Shown: positions 25,435 to 35,133, counted from the stretch's first letter. The stretch is DNA of 64,000 bases from Zeaxanthinibacter sp. PT1 (GCF_028464225.1 NZ_JAQPCN010000001.1:1116001-1180000), one strand, 5' to 3'. A program made the numbers and translations. The notes: generated by a model not told the origin, from the sequence alone.

Positions 25435-28400
25435 TTATTGCTTAAAGAATTTTAAGACGAATGTTTCACCATTATCGGCCAGTACATGCATAATGTAAAG
25501 TCCCGGGTTTAATTGGGCTACATCCAGCTCAACGCTGTTAATGCCTAAACCAAATTGCTGGCTCATCGGCACTCCGCCCATCAGGTCAAATACGGTAACA
25601 GCAACCATGTTGGCATCTGCCGTGCTGATATTGATGGTCGTCACAGCAGGGTTAGGGAATACGGTGAATTCTGCGAATCCGCCTTTATCGCCTTTAACCT
25701 TATGCTTATGATCTTTATGATCGTGTTTACCATCGTGTCTTTCATCGTCATCATCGTCATCATTTCCAGGATCTGTAGGATCTGTGGGATCTGTGGGATC
25801 CGTCGGATCTACAGGGTCACCGGGAGTATAATCAAATTCCTGGACGATACTGGCCGCACCAGATCCTTTAAAAGTACCGGTAAAGGCCCTGAATTGCCCG
25901 TCCACATCTACATTGGTCAACTGACCATTCAATTGGAAGTTATGCAGGTCTGCGTCGGCATCATTCATATTGGATGAATTTACTTTCATTGGGATCAAGG
26001 ATACCGTTTCATCAAAAGCATTCAGTTCATCTTCCGTGAAGTAGAGGGTCAGGTCATAGGTGGCATTAGCGTTTTCAACACTGATACCGAAAGCCTTGGA
26101 AGGCCTGGCCGTATTTACATTATCAAAGATCCTGAAGCTGGTCCCCTCATCGATAACAGACATGGTAACACAACCAAGGTCTTCAGATACGTTCTCGATC
26201 TTGGCGATCAGGCCGTTATCGGAATTACTCATGAAGTAGATAGTCTGTCCCAAGTGAACCTGGGTGGTAGATGAAGATCCCTTTTCGGTTGCTATTCCTG
26301 CAGGAGTAGCGGTAACGGTGACGTTATCCACGGTCATACTGAAAGCAGTTCCGACCAGGGCGTCATTATACCATCTCCAACCAAGGAAGAAGTTCTTGCC
26401 ATCTACCTGTGGAATCACCCCGTTAAAGGTTCCACTTGCAGGACTAACTCCCGCGGCATCACCCACAAATTGCTCTACGGTCGTCCAGTTCACCCCATCC
26501 AGGGAGTACATGAATTCGCCATAATCGAACAAGATATGAGTTTCCACAGCATCCGTCTCCCCACCTGCTTTCCAATCAAAGCTTACGGTAACATCGCTGG
26601 CAGCACCTGCATTCAGCATTGGTGAACGTAGTATAGTATTTGCATCTACTAATTGATCGTAAGTAGGGACATCTGCACCTAGGGTTGTGATGAAGGCTTT
26701 TCCTGCGGCTTCACCCGTTCCGTTAAAGGTCCATTTGTTCACCCCGTCCAATACGTTTTGTATGGACCAGCCATTAGGCATCCCATCGTTAGAGAAGGTT
26801 TCCGTGGCAAGCAGATCAAAAGGTGAATTTCCTGTTCTCGGGGCAAAGTCATTATCCCCGATAGAGAATTCTTGCTTCAGCAATTGCCCGTTGTAAACAA
26901 AAGATAAGACAATCGTCTCGGTTTGTTCAACTACTGCATCATCATAAACGGTAACAGTAATATTATTGGTTTCTGAACCGTTGAAAGTAAAGGACTGTCC
27001 GGAGATGTCGTAATCCTGTCCGCGGGTAGCTGTGCTTCCTGCTGTACTAATATTGATCGTTGTTCCTTGGGGAACTTCCACACTTCCGATAAGTACGTTA
27101 TAGGTATTGACATCCGCACAACCATTAATCGCATTATCTTCGGAAAAGATCAGGACATTACTGTCGCTGAAGGTAATGGTATTAGGGTCACCGGCAGAAA
27201 AAGCATCTCCAATATCTACTGCATACCACGCATTGGTGGTCTGAACCTCTTCGTTAGAACCTATTCCGTAAAGCACCTGTGCTGCGAAGATAGAGGCCTG
27301 CCTCATATCGATAAACTTGGCATTCGGCGCCAGCATTGTTTCTGCTAAGTATGTTATGGCCGAAGCTTTGTCAAAACCTATTCCCTGTACTTCGTACTGA
27401 CGACCACCGTCAGAAACCTGGTCGTCACTGGCTGCTTTTCCACTTCCGGCGGAAAATGCCTGTCCGCTTCCGGTTACCAGTAGGTAGTACCATTTGTTAA
27501 GTACACCGCTATTAGTGTGTACGCCACAATAGTCATTCGCAAGGGTAGGCGTTCCACATTCCGGCTCCTTCCAGTTAGCACCACCGTAAGAATCAGGATC
27601 TCCGGCCGCTTTAGGGTCGTCCATCCAGCGTAGGGCTACTGCATTGGGATCACCGGGCTGTAAGCCACCATCACGCTCATCGATCTGCTCACCGATACCC
27701 CATGGGTCATAGTTCAGCGAGCCATCAATTTCTGTCAGTACATACTGTTCTACTGCGGCAGCCCAGATATCAGAAAAACCTTCGTTCATGGCACCCGACT
27801 CTCTTTGGTAAACCAGGTCTGCAGTGAATTCGCAGACTCCATGGCCAATCTCGTGCGAGCATACATCCATCGATGTTAAGGGAGCAAACGAACCATCAGG
27901 ATTTGTGCCTCCCTGGTAGCTTCCATCCCCGTAGGTCATGGCAGAACCATTCCAGAATGCGTTGTCGTAGCCATCACCGTAGTGTACATAGTTAAAGACC
28001 TTGGTACCCAGGTTGTCATAACTGTCACGGTTGTGTTTCTCCTGCCAGTAATTCAGCACGATCTCCGCACCCCAGTGGGCATCAAGTGCCACGTCATCAT
28101 TATTCTTCTCGTTAGCCACCGGGTAAGGGTTAGTTGCCGAGAAGTTATCCTTGCGGTGTTCTGCTGCAGTCCAGTTATTATCAGCAGTTTCAGGGTTTAA
28201 AAGGTCCCCGTCCCCGTCATAGATAGGTTCGGATAGGGTGTAAATAGCTGGCACACTAAGGGGAAGTCCACCGATGCCCTCCATAGAGCGAGTCTCATTC
28301 GCCACCCCTGTAGGAGTGGTTCCCTTAAGGACATACATACCGTTTTCCAAGGATGTGTCAAACATCCTGGTGCCGGCGTAGCGAGTGTCACCTTGTGCTG

Positions 28401-29205
28401 CCATCACCGGTAACGGCTGGGTGTTCTTCTTCCCGGCTTTTCCAACCATGTTGCGGATCTCTTCTTTTCCGTGGCCATCGGCGTGTTTAATGATGGCATC
28501 TAGCAAAAGCACCTGCCCGTTGTTAGCATCTACATAAATGTCTGCACGGGATAATGGCTCGGCAGCATAAACATTGAATTTATAAGCCAAGGCGAGATCA
28601 ACAGCATCAGTAAGGTAATTGTCCACAAAGACCAACTCGCCTTTTGGATAAACCTCGTTATATGCCGCGGTGATCTCGGGGGAGTTGCCAAGGCTTTCAA
28701 TATATTCCCAGGCATAAAGACTTGCGCCGACATGATCCAATGCCTTTTGCAAGGCGGCTGATTCGCTTAATGACGCGGTAGAAGTTATGGAAGCCGGTAA
28801 ATTGTAGTATTCCGCGGTAAGACCGTATACAATGCCTTTCCGTGACGTGGCTTTGAACACACCGTGTTCTACCTTGATTCCATTAGTAACCTGCTGGTAT
28901 TTATCCACCTGTACACCATTGGTGTTAATGCTTGAAATTTTATTAAAAATAGTTTCGTTACCAACGCCCATTGCGCCGCGCAGGAAGGCGGGGACATCGT
29001 TAACGCCGAGGGTAGCCCCGGAGGTATTCATTTTTATGATAGATGGTGTGCCGCGAAGCGGTTCCATCGTAAAAGAATTCACTCGCTGGTCTTCGGACAG
29101 ATTAGTCGAAATATCCTGTGAACTGGTCTGTGCCTGCAAGCACATCATACCCGAGTAACAGGACAAAGCGGTGAGAATTAATTTTTTGGGTAATAGTTTT
29201 TTCAT
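25435..29205 (-). CDS. Secreted M4 (thermolysin-like) metalloprotease with T9SS sorting domain
   Basis: 1256 residues. Order of parts: signal peptide (1-25); FTP/PepSY propeptide (about 40-245); M4 catalytic domain with zinc ligands H451, H455 and E475 and general base E452 (SHEIGHG, NEGFSD; the same 24-residue spacing as thermolysin), and an H in CGVHTNSG; a Calx-beta-like unit (about 690-790) with RGQDYDISGQSF; a jelly-roll/MAM-like domain (about 800-960); a cadherin-like segment; a linker of PTD repeats, Asp6 and His/Lys-rich sequence (about 1130-1165); and a type IX secretion C-terminal domain starting FTVFPNPA and ending near FVLKFFKQ. It should be exported by T9SS as a broad-range protease. 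Its own terminator follows. Confidence 0.95.
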   Translation of the reverse strand: MKKLLPKKLILTALSCYSGMMCLQAQTSSQDISTNLSEDQRVNSFTMEPLRGTPSIIKMNTSGATLGVNDVPAFLRGAMGVGNETIFNKISSINTNGVQVDKYQQVTNGIKVEHGVFKATSRKGIVYGLTAEYYNLPASITSTASLSESAALQKALDHVGASLYAWEYIESLGNSPEITAAYNEVYPKGELVFVDNYLTDAVDLALAYKFNVYAAEPLSRADIYVDANNGQVLLLDAIIKHADGHGKEEIRNMVGKAGKKNTQPLPVMAAQGDTRYAGTRMFDTSLENGMYVLKGTTPTGVANETRSMEGIGGLPLSVPAIYTLSEPIYDGDGDLLNPETADNNWTAAEHRKDNFSATNPYPVANEKNNDDVALDAHWGAEIVLNYWQEKHNRDSYDNLGTKVFNYVHYGDGYDNAFWNGSAMTYGDGSYQGGTNPDGSFAPLTSMDVCSHEIGHGVCEFTADLVYQRESGAMNEGFSDIWAAAVEQYVLTEIDGSLNYDPWGIGEQIDERDGGLQPGDPNAVALRWMDDPKAAGDPDSYGGANWKEPECGTPTLANDYCGVHTNSGVLNKWYYLLVTGSGQAFSAGSGKAASDDQVSDGGRQYEVQGIGFDKASAITYLAETMLAPNAKFIDMRQASIFAAQVLYGIGSNEEVQTTNAWYAVDIGDAFSAGDPNTITFSDSNVLIFSEDNAINGCADVNTYNVLIGSVEVPQGTTINISTAGSTATRGQDYDISGQSFTFNGSETNNITVTVYDDAVVEQTETIVLSFVYNGQLLKQEFSIGDNDFAPRTGNSPFDLLATETFSNDGMPNGWSIQNVLDGVNKWTFNGTGEAAGKAFITTLGADVPTYDQLVDANTILRSPMLNAGAASDVTVSFDWKAGGETDAVETHILFDYGEFMYSLDGVNWTTVEQFVGDAAGVSPASGTFNGVIPQVDGKNFFLGWRWYNDALVGTAFSMTVDNVTVTATPAGIATEKGSSSTTQVHLGQTIYFMSNSDNGLIAKIENVSEDLGCVTMSVIDEGTSFRIFDNVNTARPSKAFGISVENANATYDLTLYFTEDELNAFDETVSLIPMKVNSSNMNDADADLHNFQLNGQLTNVDVDGQFRAFTGTFKGSGAASIVQEFDYTPGDPVDPTDPTDPTDPTDPGNDDDDDDERHDGKHDHKDHKHKVKGDKGGFAEFTVFPNPAVTTINISTADANMVAVTVFDLMGGVPMSQQFGLGINSVELDVAQLNPGLYIMHVLADNGETFVLKFFKQ
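25769..25815 (-). repeat. 9-bp tandem repeat encoding Pro-Thr-Asp
   Basis: About five degenerate copies of a GGATCTGTG-like unit (plus strand) encode the (PTD)n linker of the M4 protease. Next to it lies a TCATCG-rich run (25739-25765) coding for the Asp tract. Confidence 0.8.
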
Positions 29206-29582
29206 AGAATGAAAAATTTAGTGGGTTAATAATAAAAAGGGCTTTTTAGAAAATATTATATAATGAAAACTGAGTTTGACTAAGAATCCATCAAAATTCC
29301 AAAGTGCCCAAAATAAAAGTTAAAATTAACATAAGGGCTGATCGGTCGAAAAAATCGATGAAATGCACGAAATTTTTCGGGGAAATTGATAAAAATCATA
29401 GTTTTTTTAGGCCGGAACATCTACAACCCACCCCGATATTAGTTGACCCTGAGGAACAATAAGTGCTCAATAAAAAAATCTTTGATCCTTTGCGAAAACG
29501 TTTTCGTAAAAAATTGTGAAAAGCTTATATGTTGTTACGGATACAACACAGACGTATTATATTTGTTAAAATTATAACAATA
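29206..29582. other. Regulatory intergenic region upstream of the M4 protease
   Basis: 377 A/T-rich bases with no coding signal. It holds several symmetric elements: GTTAA-AA-TTAAC (29319-29330), a LacI-type palindrome (29493-29506), TGTTGT/ACAACA arms seven bases apart (29530-29548), and TTGTTA/TAACAA arms (29563-29580). Confidence 0.55.
29493..29506. promoter_or_regulatory. LacI/GalR-type operator-like palindrome
   Basis: CGAAAACGTTTTCG is a perfect palindrome with the central CG expected for LacI-family sites. It lies 288 bases upstream of the M4 protease start, which is the only gene reading away from it. Confidence 0.5.
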
Positions 29583-30104
29583 TCACTGTAGGAAAATACC
29601 TATGAAACCGAGAAAAACTCTAGTCCGAGTTAATTTATGATCATGAATCGACAAAATGCAAGGGGATAATCCATAGTAAAAATGTTCAAGCTGCAGTTGA
29701 TTAATGGTTTGGCGGAAGTACGAACCCAGGACATAGAGCAAACCGATACCAAAGCACAGGCTAAGTGGAGAAAGCATTCGAATCAAAAAAGAATTCAGCT
29801 GTGACGCACACCATAAAGCGTATTTATGATGTAGTTGCCTTGGGATTAAGAGTAGGACAACAGAGGTAAGGTTAATAAAACCACCCAGAAATATATAAGG
29901 GTAACGGCTCTCATCTGCCACAAGGATCAGGGCGGTTGCTGGGATCATCCGGATCAGGATCTCACTATAATGAATAACGGGGGTACTCGCTGCTTATGCT
30001 ATGTAGTTCCGGGCTCGTATAGGATGCAGGAGCATAAAGACACCCACGAGTATTATGAACAGGGCAAAGCCAATCACGACCCACCTGGACAGGGTATAAA
30101 GCAT
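29583..30104 (-). pseudogene. Four-helix membrane protein gene interrupted by an in-frame TAA
   Basis: Translation from ATG 30104 gives 36 residues with one transmembrane helix (RWVVIGFALFIILVGVFMLL, then HPIRARNYIA) before TAA at 29996-29994. The same frame continues without shift for 136 more codons to TGA at 29583, giving AASTPVIHYSEILIRMIP and three further hydrophobic helices. Loss or change of the one stop would restore a continuous 173-residue protein. The downstream part could restart at ATG 29948 (121 residues), lacking helix 1. I do not recognise the family by name. A sequencing error is possible. If real, this is a fresh nonsense mutation or a read-through site. Confidence 0.6.
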
Positions 30105-30172
30105 ATTACATCTTTTACTAAAAGTAAGCTATTACCGCTTAAGATGTTGCGGTTTTAGGAGGGAGGAAATAC

Positions 30173-30826
30173 CTAGACAACAGTGGCCCTGGGAATGGTC
30201 GAGATTCGGGCTGAGAAATAGAGCCAGCTTGCAGCACCCATGAATTTGGCACCATCTTCCATAATAATTCGAATTTCCAGTAGCTCTGCAGGGAAAAACC
30301 TTTGAGTCATATCGATCAAGACAGAGGTGGCCAGGAACAGTCCTGTCATTAAAAACCCCTGGGGTTCTATCCGCATTATATAACTGTAATACCGGTAAAG
30401 CAGCATTACGGCTACCAAGGCATAGAATAGGAAAAAGATCTTTTCATTAAATCGTTCGTGCAGCATAAAAAAATTATCAGCGCCCAGTGACATGGCCAGT
30501 ATCCCCACTAACAGTAGTAATTCCTGTTGCCAACGGCTGAGTTCCTGCCAACGGGTGAGTAGGGTAAAAAAACAGATACTCCCGGCACTGATCCACAGCC
30601 AGACCCCTATATTAGAGACAAAACCCAATACACTGGGATAACTCATCTGCTGGGCTGGATCACGCAGGATCTCCATGGGCGTAAATCCTAATTCCATAAG
30701 CCCGGATAGCGCAATGCCCAGGAAAAGGACAGACGGAAAAAATACGATCAGGAAATAGTAAACAATTTTATCTTTTCTCCACAGTGGAGGCCTAAGTTTC
30801 TTCATCGGGCGATTCGATTGGTTCAT
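30173..30826 (-). CDS. Six-helix membrane protein with DNFFMLHE motif, unknown
   Basis: About 217 residues from ATG 30826 (starts at 30841 and 30805 are also possible). Six transmembrane helices are predicted. Helix 3 ends in GADNFFMLHERF, carrying Asp, His and Glu close to the membrane face. Similar D-x-F-x-LHE motifs occur in uncharacterised bacterial membrane proteins. A C-terminal helix holds MTQRFFPAE and EDGAKFMGA, adding further acidic residues that could complete a metal or substrate site. Function unknown. It is followed 69 bases later by the interrupted gene on the same strand. Confidence 0.6.
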   Translation of the reverse strand: MNQSNRPMKKLRPPLWRKDKIVYYFLIVFFPSVLFLGIALSGLMELGFTPMEILRDPAQQMSYPSVLGFVSNIGVWLWISAGSICFFTLLTRWQELSRWQQELLLLVGILAMSLGADNFFMLHERFNEKIFFLFYALVAVMLLYRYYSYIMRIEPQGFLMTGLFLATSVLIDMTQRFFPAELLEIRIIMEDGAKFMGAASWLYFSARISTIPRATVV

Positions 30827-30969
30827 AAAAGGAAAAAGCATTTCCTTTTGCTAAAAACGAAGGCAGAAATAAGTTTATTGTAATTCTTGCTGGGCAATCC
30901 TGTTTTAATGTGTTTGCGGCACACGGTCTCAATATACCTTCCAGGAGAAAAGCAAAGTATTGGCCTAAT

Positions 30970-31572
30970 TCATTTTTCTTCCTGGATTATCAAGCTAACA
31001 TCCTTGTCTTTTAAAAAAGTGGCGTAGGCACTCAGTAATTGTTCCTCTCTATAGATAAACATATAGATGATATTGAAAAGGTTATCGCTTTTGTCCAAGA
31101 TAGATTTGATTCCCTGCTGTATCATCAGACCATACAGCTGGTCGCCAATGGCCCTGGCTTGGAAATCATAACGCTGCTGTAATTGATAGAGTTCTGAAAG
31201 TTCAAGTACGGTGCCGTATTCCATATTCCTTAAGGCATCCGTAGCCCGAGCCGCTTCCCAGGCCGTAGCCAAGGGTTGCCTTTGTGCAATAAAACCCCCG
31301 TTAAAGAGCGAAATAGGAGGGAGCAAGGAATCTTTACCTACATAAAATTTCAAAGTGTCTACGAGGTAACGATGATATTCCAGGTTTTTGACAATCAATT
31401 CCCTGTTATTCTCAACTTCCCTGTAAACCGTCTCCAACGCATGGGCTGCATGGTTATTTACATCCCGATTTTCACGACATTGGTTAATGGAAAATGCAAG
31501 CACAACTCCTAAGACCACCAGAAATGCCTCTAATATAATGGCCGTCAGGGGAATGTTTTTCTTCCTGCCCAT
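30970..31572 (-). CDS. DUF6090-like single-pass membrane protein
   Basis: 200 residues. A basic N-terminus (MGRKKNIP) leads into one transmembrane helix (AIILEAFLVVLGVVLAFSIN) followed by a helical extracytoplasmic domain (ETVYREVENNRELIVKNL, then ALRNMEYGTVLELSELYQLQQRY). The layout of a conserved E-x-x-x-V-x-x-G-hydrophobic helix ending in N and then a long helical domain resembles DUF6090 proteins of Bacteroidota. Function unknown. It begins 79 bases after the S33 peptidase stop and may be co-transcribed with it. Confidence 0.65.
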   Translation of the reverse strand: MGRKKNIPLTAIILEAFLVVLGVVLAFSINQCRENRDVNNHAAHALETVYREVENNRELIVKNLEYHRYLVDTLKFYVGKDSLLPPISLFNGGFIAQRQPLATAWEAARATDALRNMEYGTVLELSELYQLQQRYDFQARAIGDQLYGLMIQQGIKSILDKSDNLFNIIYMFIYREEQLLSAYATFLKDKDVSLIIQEEK

Positions 31573-31651
31573 AGTTTTCTTAATTATGGTCTATTTACGG
31601 CATACAGGTATTGGTTTGGAAAACATAACCTTTATAGCCCGGGTTATATCC

Positions 31652-32695
31652 TTAAAATTTCCCCTGATCCACATCTTTGATAAACCGGATCACTCCTTCA
31701 AAATAGGTCTCGGGATCATCATACATGGCCAGGTGGCTCCCTTCCGGGCAGTATAGGTAGCGACCGTTCTGCACTTCATCTGCGATCCACTCCATATGTT
31801 CCGGATCCATGGTATCATGTGCCCCGCCTATAGCTAAGGTCGGTACACTGATATTTTTTAATTGCTCCTTGATGTCCCAGTTCTTAAGCTTGGCATCTCC
31901 TACTACCCCGAATTCACTGGGTCCCTGCATAGTGAGGTACAGGTCGTAATTGATATTCGCAAAAGCTCGGTTTACAGGGTCTGGCCATTGGTCCGGCGGC
32001 ATGCGTAGAACATGTTTTGGATAATAATGGGTGCCTACTAACTCCAAGTAGCGAGGGTCGGTGAATTTGCCTTCAGCTTCCAGTTGACGGATTTCCGCAA
32101 GTACTTCCGGATCCAGTTGTGGTCCAAGAACCTCCTCTGCGTACTTCATATAGTCCGGGATAGAAGCCATCATATTAGATACGATAAGACCTTTCATTTT
32201 ATCCTGGTGTTTCAGGGCGTATTCCATCCCCAGGATTCCGCCCCAGGAACTACCCAGGATATAAAAATTGGTGCTGTCCAGTCCTAATGCCTGCCGCACC
32301 TGCTCCACCTCGTCTACGTATCGGTCCACCGACCAAAGTGTACTGTCATTGGGCTGATCACTATAAGCAGATTCCAGTTGGTCATAGTAGTAATATTCTA
32401 TTCCCGCGTTGGGGAAATAAGAGTCGAACACCTCAAAATACTCATGGGTAGCCCCGGGACCGCCGTGCAACAGCAACACCTTCATATCCGGGTTGTTGCC
32501 AACTCTCTTGGTCCATACCTTAAAAGTCCCGGAAGCAGTCTCAATCGGGATTAATTTAACGCCCCCGCTGAGTTTGTCATCCCTGTCAGAGTAATCCAGG
32601 TAAGTATTTTCAGCGGTGCTTTTTTCTTCGGATGTGGTCTGTTCTCCGCAGGAGAGCAGGAGCAGGCACAAAAAGAGGAGGCTAAAGCTTTTCAT
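31652..32695 (-). CDS. Proline iminopeptidase-like alpha/beta hydrolase (S33) lipoprotein
   Basis: 347 residues with lipobox Cys16 (LLLLSC), so an envelope lipoprotein. The HGGPGATHEYF block forms the oxyanion hole, S150 is in GSSWGG, the acid is Asp in GGAHDTMDP, and the His is in EGSHLAMYDDP. These are standard for S33 proline iminopeptidases, which remove N-terminal Pro from short peptides. It follows the S9 peptidase gene by 11 bases, so the two exported exopeptidase-type enzymes form an operon. The lipoprotein location is less common than the cytoplasmic form. Confidence 0.9.
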   Translation of the reverse strand: MKSFSLLFLCLLLLSCGEQTTSEEKSTAENTYLDYSDRDDKLSGGVKLIPIETASGTFKVWTKRVGNNPDMKVLLLHGGPGATHEYFEVFDSYFPNAGIEYYYYDQLESAYSDQPNDSTLWSVDRYVDEVEQVRQALGLDSTNFYILGSSWGGILGMEYALKHQDKMKGLIVSNMMASIPDYMKYAEEVLGPQLDPEVLAEIRQLEAEGKFTDPRYLELVGTHYYPKHVLRMPPDQWPDPVNRAFANINYDLYLTMQGPSEFGVVGDAKLKNWDIKEQLKNISVPTLAIGGAHDTMDPEHMEWIADEVQNGRYLYCPEGSHLAMYDDPETYFEGVIRFIKDVDQGKF

Positions 32696-32706
32696 AATAG
32701 GTTGGT

Positions 32707-35133
32707 TTATTTAGAGGATTCGTCAGCAGTTTTGTTCTTCACATATTTTTCCAGCCATTGGTCTTGTTCCCAAAGCAGGTGCAGTATACTTTCCTTTGCC
32801 CTGTAGCCATGGCTCTCTTTAGGGAGCACTACAAGCCTGACCGTAGCGCCCAGACCTTTTAAGGCGTTAAAATATCGTTCGCTCTGCATTGGATAGGTGC
32901 CCGAATTATTATCTGCTTCCCCGTGAATAAGCAGTAATGGCGTCTTCATTTTATCCGCATGCATAAAAGGAGACATGGTGTAATAGATTTCCGGGGCATC
33001 CCAATACGATCGTTCTTCACTCTGGAAACCAAAAGGTGTCAGTGTCCTGTTATAGGCACCGCTTCTCGCGATTCCAGCAGCAAACAAGTCTGAGTGAGAT
33101 AAAAGGTTGGCTACCATGAATGCGCCATAGCTATGTCCTCCAACCGCAACACGGTCACGGTCTACATAGCCCATGCTGTCTACGGCATCTATGGCGGCTT
33201 TGGCATTGGCTACCAGTTGTTTCCTGAAACTGTCATTGGGTTCTTCTTCCCCTTCACCCAGGATAGGGAAGGAAGCATCATCCAGGACCACGTAACCTTT
33301 GTTCACCCAATAGACCATGGAACCGTAATAGGGGTAGGTAAATTCATTGGGATTATTGGTGTTCTGCCCGGCTGTGGATTTATCCTTGTATTCCCTGGGA
33401 TAGGCCCATAGTATCATGGGCATTTTACCCATCTGCTCATAATTGGAAGGCAGGTAGAGGGTCCCGGAAAGCTCTACTCCGTCATCACGCTTGTAGGTGA
33501 TCACTTCCTTATGCACGTCCTGCAGGCTTTTAAACGGGTTTTCAAAAGCTGTTAATTGCTCTGTTTTCTTTTTACCGATTTGCTTTTCGTAATAATTGGG
33601 ATACTCGGTAGGAGATTCCAGTCGTACGATTAGTTCCTTATTATCCGGGTCAAAAGCGACCAGGGTTTCTTTTTTGTCCTTGTAAGGAGAGGTATACAAC
33701 CTGCTGCTTTTTCCATTTTTGAGATCTAACTGGTCTACAAAGGGGAATTGTCCCTCATCGCTGAATCCATCTCCCAGTAAGAAGGCTTTCCCGTTCTTAA
33801 GGGCAAGCACCTCAGAACCGAATTCGTTATGAGTCTTGACAAAACTGCCCGGGTCGCTGTAGACATCCTGGTAATTTCGATCGAACAGTATTTTAGGTTC
33901 CTTAGAAGCATCGGAGGGATCAATTGCATAGGTTTTAGTATTCCGGGTATTCCACCAGTAGTCGTGTACCACCGCCAGTTCATCCGTTCCCCATTCTATA
34001 TAGCGGTACCGATTGATCGTCTTCAACAGGCTTTCACCATCCCCACTGAAGGGTGCCTTAAGTTGAAATACCTCGTCCCTGTAGTCCACTTCATTGTCCG
34101 GGTCGCCACCGTCCAGGGCTACCGCATATACCAGGGTGGCAGGCTGATCTGCTCGCCAGGAAAAATCTCTTTTCCCTTTCCTTTCGGCCATAAATCCTTT
34201 GGGCAGATCTTCTATCAGTGGGACTTCCACAACGGTATTCACTTTTGTACCATCCTTAGTATAAATAGTAGTGGTGGAAGGAAAACGATAGTATGGTACC
34301 AGGTATGAAAATGGTTTTTCTACGGTATTGACCATCACGTATTCTCCATCCGGAGAAAAACTGATATTGTTATACATAGCACGTTCTAACCAGGGTTGTT
34401 GTTCACCTTGTAATGATACCTTGGTAAGTTCAGAAAGGGCCAGTTGCTCAAAATTATGCTCATCGTTCTTATTCTTCAATAAGTCCTGGTAGGTGCGGTT
34501 CTGGGCTTTTTTTCCATCGTTCACAGATATGGTGGGTCCGGCAGGAACGGCAGCCCCGGCATCGACCAGGGGTTGTTTGTTCCCGGGAACCATTTTCACC
34601 AGAATATGCTGCCCGTTCTCAAACCAGTTAATCACGTCTCTCAGGTTGGCATTTAAATTTGGGCCGCTAAGTTTTTCTGCCCTTGCCTCCTGCAGGAAGA
34701 GGACCCAGAGCTCCACTCCCTCTTTAGAAGTGTGGGTCATGGCGATTTTCTCCTGGTTCGGAGAAAAGCTGAAATTAGAGAGTTTAGGATTTTCGGGAAG
34801 GCCGCTAACCTGCTGTATTTCGGCATTTTTCTTAGCCAGAGGTTTCAGCCGTACATTATTGTAATAGGTAGTCCTTGAACCTATATTGGTCTTTGGGTCA
34901 ATACGAAGGCCTCCCAGGCGTAATTCTTCTTGTGAGAGTTCTTCTATAGACTTATAGGCATCCCGGTACAGTAAGATCATATGGTCCTTATCTTTATCAA
35001 ATAAAACGGTGGGCGCCCGCTCCACATCAACCAATTCCAGGATCTCCGGAGAGGGTTTCTGGTAATCAAGGTTAACTTGTGCGAAGGTCAGGGATACTGT
35101 CAGGAACAGTAAGAACGTACTCAGGTATTTCAT
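32707..35133 (-). CDS. S9 (prolyl oligopeptidase family) peptidase, glutamyl-endopeptidase-like
   Basis: 808 residues with a signal peptide (cleavage after TFA, about residue 18). A beta-propeller precedes the C-terminal alpha/beta hydrolase domain (about 560-800). S668 lies in GGHSYGAFM, the Asp in HGEADNNSGT and the His in KESHGYRA. The stretch around GIARSGAYNRTLTPFGFQ and LHLLWEQDQWL closely recalls chloroplast glutamyl endopeptidase (CGEP), placing it in that S9D-like group rather than with DPP-IV. It should work in the periplasm. It is the first gene of a two-gene operon with the S33 peptidase. Confidence 0.92.
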   Translation of the reverse strand: MKYLSTFLLFLTVSLTFAQVNLDYQKPSPEILELVDVERAPTVLFDKDKDHMILLYRDAYKSIEELSQEELRLGGLRIDPKTNIGSRTTYYNNVRLKPLAKKNAEIQQVSGLPENPKLSNFSFSPNQEKIAMTHTSKEGVELWVLFLQEARAEKLSGPNLNANLRDVINWFENGQHILVKMVPGNKQPLVDAGAAVPAGPTISVNDGKKAQNRTYQDLLKNKNDEHNFEQLALSELTKVSLQGEQQPWLERAMYNNISFSPDGEYVMVNTVEKPFSYLVPYYRFPSTTTIYTKDGTKVNTVVEVPLIEDLPKGFMAERKGKRDFSWRADQPATLVYAVALDGGDPDNEVDYRDEVFQLKAPFSGDGESLLKTINRYRYIEWGTDELAVVHDYWWNTRNTKTYAIDPSDASKEPKILFDRNYQDVYSDPGSFVKTHNEFGSEVLALKNGKAFLLGDGFSDEGQFPFVDQLDLKNGKSSRLYTSPYKDKKETLVAFDPDNKELIVRLESPTEYPNYYEKQIGKKKTEQLTAFENPFKSLQDVHKEVITYKRDDGVELSGTLYLPSNYEQMGKMPMILWAYPREYKDKSTAGQNTNNPNEFTYPYYGSMVYWVNKGYVVLDDASFPILGEGEEEPNDSFRKQLVANAKAAIDAVDSMGYVDRDRVAVGGHSYGAFMVANLLSHSDLFAAGIARSGAYNRTLTPFGFQSEERSYWDAPEIYYTMSPFMHADKMKTPLLLIHGEADNNSGTYPMQSERYFNALKGLGATVRLVVLPKESHGYRAKESILHLLWEQDQWLEKYVKNKTADESSK

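Noticed and set aside
29558-29565. Exact TATATTTG promoter box on the plus strand
   Set aside because: No plus-strand gene follows; the next gene on that side is on the minus strand. Chance in A/T-rich DNA.
29970-30158. Plus-strand ORF in the interrupted membrane gene
   Set aside because: It is antisense to a frame that gives clear transmembrane helices on both sides of the stop.
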